Positions 1-11,540 of a DNA stretch of 64,000 bases are shown here, one piece after another (the stretch's first letter is position 1; each line of letters starts with the position of its first letter). The stretch lies in assembly GCF_019112545.1 (NCBI RefSeq), contig NW_025064901.1:688675-752674 (forward strand). The letters are read 5' to 3'. The DNA is from Guyanagaster necrorhizus. Taxonomy: Eukaryota > Basidiomycota > Agaricomycetes > Agaricales > Physalacriaceae. The translations under genes and the position numbers were made by a program. Under the pieces are notes generated by a model. The model was not told the origin of the DNA. It did not search any database and saw only the letters and a program-made list of their open reading frames with translations.

Positions 1-930
1 AGATAGTTTTTTGAAGAGAATATTGCTGAAGACATCTGCAAAATTGTGGTACTCTACTGACACTGATGAAAGATCTGCTGGTTCTATGAATGCAGCTTTG
101 ACTCCAATATTAAGTAAGGAAGGCTGCAGTGTGAACTGCTGAGCATCTTCTTCTGCACTGGCTTGGATGAATGTAGCAGCAGATATGATGGAGATCTTTG
201 GGTGTGCTTTTATAGTAAAAGACTCTGAGGGAGGATAGGAATAGATGGGTTCATATGGAAATAGAGTCCACCAGCTATCCAAGGTGAGCTTGGAATGCGA
301 TGAAACTCTGGAAGTTGGACTGATAGAGTCCAATAGGCACAGAAGTCCTAGAATTGAGCTGGAAGACTTAGAGAGAGGTGGACTATTGTCTTGTGGACAT
401 GAAAGTCCTGGGAATGTGGTGGAGGCTGCAGAATTGGTTGGAATGGGATCCTGGTAGCTTGAGTGGAAAGTGATACTATTCTCAGCCCAGTCAATCTGTG
501 GATTGTAGCAGGAGAGCCAGTTGTATTCTAGGACAAGATTGCAAGATAAATCCAGATGGGTGACATAGAAGTCGATGGGGAAGGTGTCTCCTGAAGGAAA
601 ATAGATAGGAATAGTTGCAGTTTGAGATATGTGGTTTTTGACAGAACCATCAAATAATTAGAGTTGCATACTAGGGATAGTTTTAACAGGAATATCATTG
701 GCAGCTATATACTTAGTGTCAATAAAGCAGTGGCTAGAACCAGAATCAATAAGAGCAAGAAAACACAGAATGGTAGAAGCTGGAGATCTGTTGGACTCTG
801 TATTAGTCAGTAATTCTGCTGAAAGTAGAAGATGGAAGGATTGGTTGGAAACAGATGTTGTGTTGAGGGTAATAACTTCTGGTGTGCAAATAGAGTCAAT
901 GCAACCCTGAACTCATATAGAGGGAACAGA
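1..930 (-). pseudogene. J pol fragment: aspartic protease and RT N-terminus
   Basis: On the minus strand the retropepsin motif LALIDSGSSHCFID is read around 725-765, followed by the downstream protease-type stretch NLVLEYNWLS near 515-545. The reading then runs toward the RT N-terminus at the left edge (residues like VEYHNFADVFSN). Protease would cut the Gag-Pol polyprotein during particle maturation. The same stretch lies in element I at about 11430-12200. The frame differs from the gag frame upstream, as expected for gag/pol or from an indel; I cannot tell which. The remainder of pol is outside the window. Confidence 0.75.
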
Positions 931-1029
931 GTTGCTTTCTAGTTTTCTGACTCTGTTGGGGCTGGTTTCATGAGAGCAGTGTCAACTTCAGCTGCACAAC
1001 CCTTGGTGAAGGCCACTACCTTCCACTTG

Positions 1030-2381
1030 TTGCAGTCTTCAGTCTTATGTTTGACTCCACAGAACATGCAAAGATTGTTCTAGCACTAGTGGTCTTTTTC
1101 TTCCTGAGTAAGATGGCTATCTTTGCCTAGCTTGTTGGCATAGAGCTTAAGGGTGGTAGATTTTGGTGTGGCACTGGAGTCCAAGGGAAAAGAGTTGGAC
1201 CTCTTGAGTTTGAGGTTGGAGGATTGGTTGGAGACCTTATTATCCTGATTTTTACAGGCAATTTTGGTCTTCCAGATCCAGTAACAGGTATCAAGTTTTT
1301 GGGCAAGGAGATGCATGTTGTGGAGGTTGCTGGGCTTCTCATAGTGAGCCATATGATCTTTTATATGAGTACAGAGACTACAGTAGAAGGTGTGGTAGAG
1401 GGAGTTATCTCTATACCCAATTTGTGAGGCATATTAGTTAAATTGAACTATATACTTTATAATTCAGTCTCTATTGTGCATTCAGAGGTGTTCTAATACA
1501 TTCTCAGCATCTCCAATAGCATCAAAGAGGCTGAAGTTGCTATGAAGCTCATCCAAGAAAGCCATATAAGAGAATTGCCAGGCTGGCAGATTCCATAGGT
1601 TGAGGTTAAGAATTTCTGATTCAAACCAGTTAAGTGCAGTGTCAGCCAAGAAGGAGATAGCATAGTTGATCTTGTTAGTATCCATTGTGAATGTGGTAGG
1701 TCTGTCATTAAAGTTCAACTGATGGAAGATGATGAAAGCCTTCAGCTTACAAGAGTTGGAGCTATCAAATGATTCTGGTTCCTTGAATTTGGTGTGAATG
1801 GTGGCTGGCTTAGGGTTATTGAGGGAAGTGGAGACTCCTCATAACAGATTCATAAATTCTAGGAACATGTCCTGCTAGTTTGGGTTGTCGTTTTCTGTAG
1901 AGTTATTAGAGCTGCTAGGGCCATTGAGACCATCTGAACCTTCTAGCCCTCCTGGAAAAGGGTTTGGTGGGTTACCATCTGGTTCTTGTTGAATGAGAGT
2001 ATGAGTAGAGGTGTTTTCATTTCTGCCCTCTGAGTCTGAGCTGTCTGAATTCCCATGCATGTTGTCTAGGGATAAAGGGTCTATTGAGGGGTCAGTTCAG
2101 GCACCATATATCAGGCTGGTCTGTTGGGCTCTGTTGGTTGGGATGCTGGCCATGTTAAAAGAGTTAGGGGAATTATTATAATTAGATTGGCAGGCAGTAA
2201 AGCTAGAGTGATTGTAGGTTTCTCTATGGGAAGGTTGTCCTCTACTGGAGGCCAATCCAAAAAGGCCTGGTTGTTCTTTTGAGGCAGAGGCTAGAATGTC
2301 TTCCATGGAAAACATATTTGAATGGATAGGCTGGGTTTGTTCAGGATCAGTTTCTGTGGGTTGGATAAATATGGTGGACAT
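1030..2381 (-). pseudogene. J gag (capsid and zinc knuckle), degraded
   Basis: The ATG at 2381 opens a protein beginning MSTIFIQPTETDPEQ. A Ser/Asn-rich linker follows, then a capsid-like block (around 1482-1718, with AISFLADTALNWFESEIL) and a zinc knuckle near 1031-1070 (CMFCGVKHKTEDC, CX2CX3HX4C). Open pieces at 2097-2381, 1875-2060, 1482-1718 and 1086-1352 share one frame and are separated mostly by stop codons, so decay was mainly by substitution. Gag packages the RNA in the virus-like particle. Start chosen because element I has the same ATG at 13810. Confidence 0.8.
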
Positions 2382-2407
2382 GATAAAATTTTTGACTCAA
2401 GGATTTG

Positions 2408-2418
2408 AGTTCAAATAT
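2408..2418 (-). other. J primer-binding site (self-priming type)
   Basis: Directly inside the 5' LTR the 11-mer agttcaaatat (plus strand) is the reverse complement of atatttgaact at 2656-2666 inside the LTR. The LTR site begins 34 nt after the TATA start (2700 to 2666 on the minus strand), where the transcript should start. Nothing begins with TGG as for a tRNA-primed element. Inference: the RNA 5' end folds back to prime reverse transcription, as established for Tf1/sushi-group elements. Confidence 0.65.
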
Positions 2419-2420
2419 AC

Positions 2421-2921
2421 TGTTAGGAATGTGCCAATCAAGTGGGCTTAAGTGTATGTGCAGAGGCTGGCAGAGTGCATAGATGTCAATGAAGCTATTA
2501 GAAACGTCACTCTTGAGTCAGAGTCCAAGAATCTGGATGGACAGAATAGAGTTCTATTGGAGAAATGAACAGGAGTATCCTTCAGAGTGAAATCCGATAA
2601 ATGAGAAAGAGAGGAGTTGAAGTGAGTGCAAAGCATAGATGGCTTATCCAAGTTGATATTTGAACTGAGTAGTTACAATGGTTATACATGGCTTTATATA
2701 CTAATGGTAGCTAATTCCAAGTCAGGTTTCATTGGGTTCTAATGTCAATATTCACTACTGAGTTTGAGGTCTAGATATTACAATGTGAAATATGGATATG
2801 AAATAATAATGGTAAAAATGAAATTAATAGGTAATGAGGAGCAGCTGGAGTCTGGTGGGTTTCCATGATTGCAGTCATGGTTGGTTGAGGTGACACAGAG
2901 GCCAGTGGCATGCATATAACA
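2421..2921 (-). repeat. J 5' LTR (family 2, 501 bp)
   Basis: Bounded by TGTTAGG and ATAACA on the plus strand; the same length as the 5' LTR of I (13851-14351). On the minus strand it carries a TATA box (tatataaag, 2692-2700). Internal sequence lies to its left and element H sequence to its right, so it is the 5' LTR. Confidence 0.9.
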
Positions 2922-5106
2922 GTATATTTAAATATGTGCATAATTCAGACATAGGAGTAGCTACAGAAGTACTATCAGTCCATCCAGCAGCTGTGTGTCA
3001 CACACCATGAAGTCCTTTAGCCAACCCAGTTGAATCACTCACTGGTCAGCCCTGTCTTGTACTTTCTTGATCTTTGTTTCCACACTGAGCTCCTCAGCTT
3101 CCTTCTGTAGCTTGGCAATCTGTGTCTGGATATCTTCACAGGTCTATTTCTTCTTCAGGCAGTCTCTCAACATGTGGCCCTTTTGGCTACAGTTGAAGCA
3201 CTTGCCTTCCTTCTTTAGTTGATCTATATTGATGAGTTTCTCTGCCCCTATATATGTTGTCTCAGTTTCTGTCTTCTGGGCATCATAGGAGAGACTGGCC
3301 ATTGATGATCCTAATTTGATAGTATTGAATGTGCTGTTACTCTTGGAATTTGAAGCTGAGAGTTGGTTCAGCTTCTGGTAGTCCTGTAAGGTGGACTGTT
3401 CTACCTTCTGCTGCTGTTGCTCCTTGTATATCTCGATAATCTATTTCTTCCATTTATCATAGCTCTTTGAGATGAATTTTCTGATGGCTGAGATCATTGT
3501 GATGTATGATGGCAGAGATCCTCTCTTGAGGGCCTTGACTATTCTTCTATCATTGGCTATATTGTCCTGTATTCTGGTGAGCTTGGCAAGCTGCTCCAGT
3601 TTGTTGAAGTAGTCAGTTGCTGCCTTATCTCTCATCTTCCATTCCTTGACCTTCTGTTTATATACTTCCTGGACTGCTAGATCAATGAACTTATCATTTA
3701 GCATTTGTTTGAATATTGGCCATAAGAGGTATCAGTAGTGCTGTCATATAGTTGATCAGAAGTTTGGGAATATCAGGATCCATCATGTTTTTGCCTTATC
3801 TTCTAGATACAAAGAGGCAAAGATGATGTGGTTCATGTCTGTTTCTAAATAGACTATGTATACTTCAAAGTATTGCTTGCAGTTGATAAGGAATCAGTCA
3901 ATGTCATCAGAGGCTCTCTTGAAGGGTCAGAGCTTTTGAAGTAGGTTGGATCAACATTGGGAAACAACAGCATTCTCAGGTAGTGGCTTCATAGAGTTAG
4001 GCCACTTGTTGAAGAGTGGATGATGCCAATTGGTAGGTGGTCTAGAAAAGAAATAAAGTGACCCATCATCAGCAATAGAGCTTCTCTGGAGGGTGGCTTC
4101 TTTTCATATGATCACTCCATCCTGTATGGTAAATCCTAGGCAGACTGCTTTCAGGTCATTACAGACCAGTTTTTTTCTAGTCTAACTGCCTGTCACTTCA
4201 TCTGGCAGTGGCTGGACACCAAAGAGTCAGCTCCTGTTGTCAGTCCATGGGTTTCAGGGGTTGACTGGCCAGATTGTTGGCTGGAGTCTGGAGCAAGAGA
4301 GCCAAGTTGCTAAGGATCAGACTGAGGGTGTAGAGTATGAATATTGGCTTTGTCAACTGTGGATTGATGGAGCCATATATATAGCTCATTTCAGGGTAAC
4401 AGATGGCAACTACAGCATTGGTCACATGCTGAATCTTGATTTGTATTCTGGCAGCTCATAGAGCTGGTCTTTTGAGTGCCTGGCATTATAAGTTTGAACA
4501 GCATATTTAGTGACAGAATATTGTAGAATATCCTGCTGTTTGTCTGGTTCTGTGTTAATATATAGAAGTCCCATCTACAATGCCAACTATTTGGTGTCAT
4601 ACTATAAAAATATTATCTCTATCTGGTATAAGTCATGGTATACCCCAATCTATGACTTTTGAATCTCCTCCTGCAGCATGCCTTCATCCACATCTTTTTG
4701 GATGTACTTCATAAAATCCTCAAGTCTATAGAGGCTCTTGCTGCTCTCTATGTTCTTATTGTCTCCAACCTTCTTATCCTTGTTGTCTCCTTTCTCAAGA
4801 AGGGAACTAATAGGCTGGTCAAAGATGCTTTTCTTGAAAGGTCTGATGGTTGCTAGGAAGCTGATGAGGCTGGATGCTGGGCTTGGCTTCAGGGCTGAGG
4901 GGGATGGTGATAGTGGATAGGCCTGCTCAGGAATTGGCTCCAATCTTGGTATTGTAGTGAGTGCCACTATACACTCATGCTGCTATGAAGTCCTCACTAT
5001 AGACTCAGAAGTTTCTATAGAACTCCAGATTGAGGAACTGTCTAGTGATTCAACTTCTGAGAAATTATCAAAGAGCATGATTAGAGATGTGAGCATTGTG
5101 AGATAC
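2922..5106 (-). pseudogene. H gag, C-terminal half
   Basis: Reading leftward this is the family-1 Gag after its acidic segment. It includes the QYA-type helical region (about 4390-4600), a Pro-rich linker, capsid C-terminal block (3441-3704: VYKQKVKEWKMRDKAATDY), a QQQ-rich linker, and an intact zinc knuckle at about 3150-3200 (CFNCSQKGHMLRDC). The gag stop overlaps the start of pol near 3040. Conserved Trp in the segment around 4050 is retained here, unlike in A, C, E and F. Several stops and frame changes make it non-functional. Confidence 0.8.
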
Positions 5107-5603
5107 TGTTAGGAATGTGCCAATTGAGTAGGCTTGAGTGCATGCATGGAGACCAGTGAAGTGTGTGGGTGTCAACAAAGCTATTGGCAATATCACCCTT
5201 GAGTCAGAGCCTAAGGATCTGGATAGACAGAATGGAGTTCTATCAGAAAAGAAAACAGAAGTATTCTTTGAAGCAGAATCCAATGGATGAGATAGAGAGG
5301 AGTTGAAGTGAGTGTAAAGTGTAGATGGCTTATTCAAGTTGATATTCAAACTGAGTAGTTACAATGGTTATACATAGCTTTATATACTAATAGTAGCTAA
5401 TTCTGAGTCGAGTTCTATTGGATTCTGATATCAATATTTGCTACTGAGTTTGAAGTCTAAATATTACAATGTGAAATATGGATGTGAAATGATAATGATA
5501 AAAATGAAATTAATAGCTAATGGGGAGCAGCTGGAGTCTGGTGGGTTTCTGTGATTGAATCCATGGTTGAAGTGATATGGAGGCCAGCAGCATGCACATA
5601 ACA
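5107..5603 (-). repeat. I 3' LTR (497 bp)
   Basis: TGTTAGG...ATAACA, paired with 13851-14351. The primer-complement site is eroded here (atattcaaact). The left flank is H gag; the right flank is the 3' end of I with the purine run read on the minus strand as agagggatac. Confidence 0.9.
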
Positions 5604-5796
5604 GTATCCCTCTATTAGTGTTCTTGCTCTCAAGAGTGCAGATTCTGATGGCCAGTGATATGCAGGCTACATGTTCAGCCCTATAATTTGTAAATTCTGC
5701 ATAACACACTAGAATATGCTAGTAACTGAGGATCATTAGCCAGTAGAGGACTATGGCTGAGGCTCTAAGCTGATAGTCATGCTAGTCACCAATATT

Positions 5797-6112
5797 AAGT
5801 TCAAATTGGACTTTGTAAAAATAACATGGCCAAAGGATAAAAATCCTAAGTCAGATTTGAACTTAGAAAAGTTCAGCACCACATCTTGAAAAATACTAAG
5901 TCCAAGTTGAACTTAGAAATGGTACCTCAAATAGGGCCAATTCTACATGCCACTAAGACAAGTATATTCTAAGACAGCTAGGGGTATAATACCATAGCCA
6001 GTTGTGGAGTATTGAGTAGAGATAGCATCATCCAGGAGCAGTAAAAAGGGAGACCCAATGATCTATGGCTAGCACTGTGAGTTTTGACTCAAATGCCTAA
6101 GTCCAAATTTCC
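5797..6112. repeat. Three palindromic boxes about 50 bp apart, plus a half-site
   Basis: Imperfect palindromes of type AAGTCCAA-N-TTGRACTT are centred near 5805, 5856 and 5906. A half-site (taagtccaaattt) lies near 6106. Steps are about 51, 50 and 200 bp. They lie 0.5 kb upstream of the TATA box of the passenger gene. Known function: none that I recognise. They could be operator-like sites for a dimeric factor, or remnants of a tandem repeat. The rest of 5604-6420 shows nothing else I can name. Confidence 0.55.
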
Positions 6113-6421
6113 TACATATCAGGTGACCTAAAGGACTTAGAATTGAGAGGAATAGAGTGGATAGGACCAGTTGACCAGACCTGATCCATTGAGCTACTAA
6201 GAATAACTCAGAGAATTAAAACTTTGAGTAGACAGAAAGGAGTTAGATACCCACAGGCACTGTAGGCTTAAAATAAAGCTGTGTGGTGGCCAGGTGGGTC
6301 TGGGCAAGCCTAGGGGAGTCCAGAAGTGCTGCCATTCCAGAATACTGGTGTGATTCTACTTTAAACAGAACAAATATTATTTTAAATGCTTTATTTATAG
6401 ATTCTGTACCTGTTGTTGGTG

Positions 6422-6429
6422 TATAAAAG
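6422..6429 (+). promoter_or_regulatory. TATA box of the passenger gene
   Basis: tataaaag in the plus strand, about 640 bp before the first in-frame ATG (7069). The stretch 6430-7068 has no coding frame I can support and would be leader. Position and orientation fit a promoter driving the passenger gene against the direction of element I. Confidence 0.45.
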
Positions 6430-7068
6430 AAGGGAATGGAGGGAAAATAGCAGGCAAGCGACCCACCTCCACATTCAGACCTTCTAGCCCACTGTAGCTA
6501 GTCTCTGAGACAACAGATTTTGAGTTCTGCTTCGACTTAGTGATTTATTTAAGTTGCTTTATCACTTAGAGAGGATTGGATTGGAATAATAACTGTATTT
6601 TGGGTTTTGGATTAATTTGGGTTCCAAACTATAAGGGTTTCGGCATCAGAGTACAAGTTTTTAGGTTTTGAGGACTGCTAGCCAGCCAAGAGTGCAGCTA
6701 GTCTAAGTGCTTGATAGACTTAATATTTGGGTTTTGGAGTTTATTAGGTCTTGGAATATTCTAAGTTGATTTGGAGCACAATTTGGCATTGATTCTAAGT
6801 CCTAATTATACTTAAACATTACTATAAACTACTCTCATGAGTATTGCATCTTTAAAAGCAAGTTAGAGTTGAATAACTGTCTTTATTGACTGTTTCTTTG
6901 ATTTTACTTAAGATTGCAAGAGTGCTTCTATCATACTTAAAACAACCAACCTCAACTGTATTTGGTGATTATGTATTGAGTGGTTAGGTGTTGGTGTTTG
7001 AGAGCTCATTCCTCATTCACTTCTCTTAGTCACTTAGCCATTACCAAGCACATCACCAGTGGGGCCAC

Positions 7069-8472
7069 ATGAAAGATTGTTGGTGGCTATGGGAATTTTT
7101 TGCAACTTGGTCAGATACTACCACCATCACCCTAACTATATCATCTCCTGCTGCATATCATCACTCATGTACTCCCAAGCCTTTGGTGAGGGAACCCACT
7201 CCTGATGGCCCTGAAGAGGCCAAGGAATTGTTTCATCTGGAATAACAGACCAAGGAGGAAGAGTATGTAGAGGCCATAAGAGTCTATTTGGAGTGGAAAA
7301 GGGAGTGGGAGAGAGAGAAGAAGGTCCAGGCAGACCATGTGGCCTGAGAAGCATGGATAAAGAAGCAGCAAGAGGAATTGGAGAAGAAGAGGAAGGAGGT
7401 CCAGTAGGCAGTAGAGAGATAGGTGAAGGAAGCAGAGGAGATGTTGAGAGAGGAAGCTCAAAGGGAGGCTGAGGAGAGAGAGGCTATGGAGGCCATGGCA
7501 AGGGCTTCAGCCTCAGAGGTAGGGCAGGAGGAGATGGTTATGGAGGATGAGTTGCAAATGACTCCCACAGAGGCTGTTGATTTTTGTCTGCATCAAGTGC
7601 TGATGAAACAGTTTGGTCCTGGCTCTGGTCTTTGCTTCAAGAGAGTGACTGGTTGTATGCCTCTGGAGTCCAATGATGAGCAGAGCAAGGGCACCAAAGG
7701 GGATGATGAGTCAGAAGAATCTGAGGGGACCCTGGAAAGGAGGAAGAGGGTGCAAGAGGGGAAGAGGAGGGCAGTAGGTTCAGCAGAAAAGGGCTATAAA
7801 TGCAAGTTCAGATTGAAGAGTGTAATAGGTAGCAGTGGGACAGAGATGGTTGCTAGTCTCAAAAAGCAGGTGAAGTTGAAAGTCACAGGGCCAATGGAGG
7901 GCAAAGAGTTGTTGGATGATAAAAATAAGTGTCTTGGTTTTCTTGTATAGCTTAACTTAGCTTTTGTTTTCAGAGAGTTGTGTATGCTGTCACTAAGATG
8001 GCACATGGTGTTATGCATGACTGATAACCAAAGGTGCTAGTCAAGGGTGGACTTGCTCTCACTGCAAGATCAAGAAAACCATCTGTTTGTTCAACAAGAG
8101 TATCACCACGAGTGAGGTGATCAGCAGTGTGGAGGTTTCTACTGGTCTCCACCAGCTTTTGAAGTTAATATGCAAGTTGATGTATCATGTGGATGAGTTG
8201 GCAGATGAGATGTGGATGTCTGCAATACCATAGCAGGTCTCCAGGATGATTACAGGTCAGATAATATGTTGTCTTCCTTGGAGTTGTTTTTGGAGTCTGA
8301 GTTGGAGGCCTGAAAGAAGACTTGTCTGCTTTTCAAGGATGAGAAGGATCAGGAGGTGAAAGATCTGTAGGAGGCAATGTTGAAGGAGCTGGATGAGGAT
8401 ATAGAAGAGTTGAAGAGGCAGAGGGAGGATTCTGATTCTGGTGCAAGTCTGTCAGATTCTGCTTCCTTGTAA
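7069..8472 (+). pseudogene. Passenger gene of family 2: coiled-coil protein with CX2CX6C motif, decayed
   Basis: The ATG at 7069 opens a frame kept to 7950 with four internal stops (TAA, TGA, TAG, TAG, as expected from CAA/CGA/CAG). It encodes a Thr/Ser/Pro-rich start, a long Glu/Arg/Lys/Ala coiled coil and an acidic region. After a frame change the protein continues with WTCSHCKIKKTICLFN (CX2CX6C, near 8070-8120), a helical segment and an acidic Ser-rich end, stopping with TAA at 8470. The second copy in K (57395-58005) matches at protein level, so it was a real gene. A 3' splice-like tract (cttttgttttcag, 7961-7973) might mark an intron; the K copy lacks the preceding stretch. The motif resembles zinc-binding fungal Zn2Cys6-type sequences but only three Cys are spaced that way. 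Function unknown. Confidence 0.65.
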
Positions 8473-8682
8473 AGATTTTGTACAAAATATATATAAAAAA
8501 GACATTGGATGTTGGTAGTGGAGAAAAAAAAGTGTAAATATAAGATTTTGACTTTTGAAAGTGTAAAAGGGGTGATTGAAATGGTATTCAGTGGTTAGAA
8601 TTGAAATAATAAGATGAGGCTTGGGTGGCATCCAGAGTAGTGTTGTATCAAGAATAGAATAATTGAGTGACTTTGGATAATA

Positions 8683-9960
8683 GTTCTAGTTTGCCTGGGT
8701 ATTGATAGTGGAATTCTTCAATAAATTCATTAGTAGAGAACTTAAAAGCCAGTAACTAAGCAAACTCTTCATTGATACTTTCATAGCCTAGCCACTAGAT
8801 TTTGTATAGCAGTGGGCAGCAGAACCAGTGATCCAGTTTAAAGTTGAGAATTTGGGCTATTTCAAAATGTTCTTCTCTGTCAACTTTGACTGAAGGTGAT
8901 GATGGTTGGATTTAGTTAGGAATGGTGTTTTCTTTTATGAGTTCCAATTGTAACACATGAAAGATAGGGTGAATGGATTGAAGATCCAGCAGAAGCCTTA
9001 GGATAAAGGAGTGGGTACTAAATTGGACTATGATTTCAAAAGGACCAAGATATTTTTCTGAGAATTTTCTGATTGGGCAGGTGGTTTTGATATGTTTGGA
9101 ACTGAGATAGACCTTGTCCCCCACTGTGAATAGTGGTGCCAGAATCTGTGGATGTGTTAGAGGCATTGTTGTAGGCAAATTCAGCAATGGGTAAGAGAGT
9201 GTTTTAGTTATCCTACTGGTAGAAGCAGTAAATGCAGATGTATTGTTTCAGAGTTTGGTTTGTCTGTTCAGTTTGTCTGTCAGCCTCCAGATGGTAACCA
9301 GAAGTAAGATGGAGTTCTATATTAAGAGCTATGGCTAAGGCATGAGTAAATTGGGAAACAAATTCAGAGCTGTGATTTGAGATGATATAACTGGGTACTC
9401 TATGTTTGGAGAAGACATAGATAAGAAAAAGTTGGGCAAGCTCTGCAGAGTTAATGGTGTTGTGAGTGGGAATGAAAATGGCTTGCTTGCCAGCTCAGTC
9501 TATGACTACTAAGATAGTGGTAAATCTATTGAAGTCCAGTAGTTGTTCAATAAAATCCATGAAAATAGAATCACATGGTCATTCAGAGACTGATAGAGGT
9601 TTGAGTAACCTATAGGAGTAGTGTCTAGGTGCCTTGTTGCATTTACAAACTATGCAGTACTTAACATAGTATTAAATATATTTGTGCATCTTTGGCTAGG
9701 TGTAATTCCACTGAATGAGCTCTAATGTCCAGTTTTGACCAAAATAGCCTGCCAAGATGTGATTGTGATTGTTCTATAGTATATGGAGATAGAGATCTCT
9801 GGACTCTGGGATATAGATATGGCCTTCAAAGTGGAGGATGTCTGATTCATCAATAGACTACTGAGAGAGGGAGGATTCCAAAGTGGTTTTAGCCTGATAG
9901 AGGCTGTTGGAGAATGTAGGGTCAGAAGATTGTGCTTGTTTGATATCCATATGGAGCTTG
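8683..9960 (-). pseudogene. I integrase C-terminal part and chromodomain
   Basis: Minus-strand translation gives an integrase C-terminal domain (8912-9187: FTVGDKVYLSSKHI, then KYLGPFEI, ending HPIFHVLQLEL). A chromodomain follows at about 8690-8890 (VDREEHFEIAQIL, then WLGYES, then EFHYQYPGK). Integrase inserts the cDNA; chromodomains of this class bind modified histone H3 and steer insertion to heterochromatin. The catalytic core at about 9200-9700 has many stops and I could not place all three acidic residues. Copy K is cut inside the same chromodomain. Confidence 0.75.
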
Positions 9961-11540
9961 TCAATATCTATGATGGCACTGGCTCAGAGAGTAGGGCCTT
10001 CAAGGTAGATTGCATGGAGTGACATGGAAAGTTGTTCTTGAGTGAACACTGATCAAAAATTGTGGAGATTGACTTGAGTGTATTAGCTATCCCTCTCTTT
10101 AAAGTAGATATCCCATTGTCTAGTAAGTGCATCTGGTTTCCCACCAAGTTTTCCAGGTTGAAACCAGATTATTAGGTTGAACTGAGATAGGTATTCAGAC
10201 CAGCAGACTTGTCTGCAGGTTAGAATCTTAGTGGTGGCAAAGTATTCAAGATTCTTGTGGTCTGTTATAATATTGATAGAGTCTGCAGAGCCTTCAAGGT
10301 AGTGCTGCTAATGTTTAAAAGCTTCAAAAATGGCCAGGAGCTCCTTGTCATGAGTGTCATAGTTGAGTTCAGCATTGTAGAGGCTCCAGGAGTAAAAAGC
10401 AATGAGGTGAATTTCACTATCTTCAAGGTAGATGGAGACAATAGCTGCAATGGCATAATCAGAGGCATTATTTTCTACCACTATCTTTTGATTGGGGACC
10501 TAGTGAGTAAGGATGGGAGCATGTGTAAAGGTCTGTTTTAAATCATTGAAGGCAGCTAAGCATTTGTTGTCAAATTTCTATGGAGTTCTCTTACAGATGA
10601 GTCATGTAAAGAGGATGATGATGTTACTATATCTGTGTATAAAGTGACAGTAGAAGTTGATGAAGCCAAGGAAGGATTGGATGTCCTTAACCTTTCATGG
10701 TGCTGGCTAGTCAACAATAGCCTTGACTTTTTCTTCAGACATGTGAAGTCCTTCAGATAATAGGATGTAGCCTAGGTACTCTACAGAGTCCCAGTTGAAT
10801 TCACATTTGGAACCTTTGCAGTAGAGTCCCTTAGCTCTAAGTCTGCATAGGATCTCATAAACATGTTTCTGGTGATCTTCTGGGTTGTCAGAATATATGA
10901 GGATGTTGTTGAGGTAGACTACTACTGATATGTTGAGCATGTCAGAGAATATATCATTCACAAATCATTGGAATGCCACTGGAGCATTTGTGAGGCCAAA
11001 AGGCATGACATGCTATTTGAAGGGGCTGTAATAGGTCCAGAAGGCTGTTTTTCATTCATCCCCTTTAGCTATGCAAACAAGATAGTAGGCATATCAAAGA
11101 TCAAGCTTGATGTAGATGCATGCAGAGTGGACAGAGTCAAAGAGGTCAGAAATGAGAGAAAGAGAGTAGTGATCCTTCTTGGAGATTTTATTTAGACTAT
11201 AGTAGTCAACACAAAGTCAAAGTTCATTAGTCTTCTTCTTGCCAAATAGGACTGGAGCTCTGTGTGGAGAGTGGGATAGAGTAATGAACCCATTGCATAG
11301 ATTATCATCAATAAACTCTTGTAGGGCCTTGAGTTCAGATTCTGAGAGAGAATAAACAGATTCAAGCAGTGGAGATATTCCTTCCTCAAGGTTGATTTTG
11401 AGGTTGTACAGCCTGTGTTTGGGTAGTTTTTTAGAGAGGGTATTGCTAAAGACATCTGCAAAATTGTGGTACTCTACTGGCACTGATAAAAGATCTGCCA
11501 GTTCCATGAATGTGGCCTTGGCTCCAATATTAGGCAAGGA
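9961..11540 (-). pseudogene. I reverse transcriptase and RNase H, degraded
   Basis: RT begins near 11537 (VEYHNFADVFS) and includes a fingers region (LFGKKKTNEL, about 11220). The palm motif is VVYLNNILIYS in the open piece 10707-10961, where YLDD has become YLNN, so the catalytic aspartates are lost. The thumb/connection reads SFLGFINFY. RNase H lies at about 10260-10560, with YDTHDKELLAI and [10 protein letters not shown]. Stops are frequent. The family normally turns genomic RNA into cDNA inside the particle. Confidence 0.8.

Larger units (their letters stand above)
1..2921 (-). mobile_element. Element J: family-2 Ty3/gypsy chromovirus, 5' part only
   Basis: This is the 5' portion of a reverse-oriented LTR retrotransposon. 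Reading leftward it has the 5' LTR (2421-2921), primer site, gag, protease and the start of RT, then leaves the window. It is closely similar to element I (for example 1-2921 against about 11400-14351). Its right flank (2922-2926, gtata) belongs to element H, in which it is inserted; the matching TSD lies outside. Many in-frame stops make it inactive. Confidence 0.9.

Noticed and set aside
7165..7461. Leucine-rich minus-strand frame resembling a membrane protein
   Set aside because: It is the antisense of Glu/Lys-rich coiled-coil codons of the passenger gene.
8500..8570. A-rich tract as a poly(A) tail of a LINE or processed gene
   Set aside because: The same tract lies at the same place in K with pol continuing beyond it, so it is internal to the family; no TSDs flank it.
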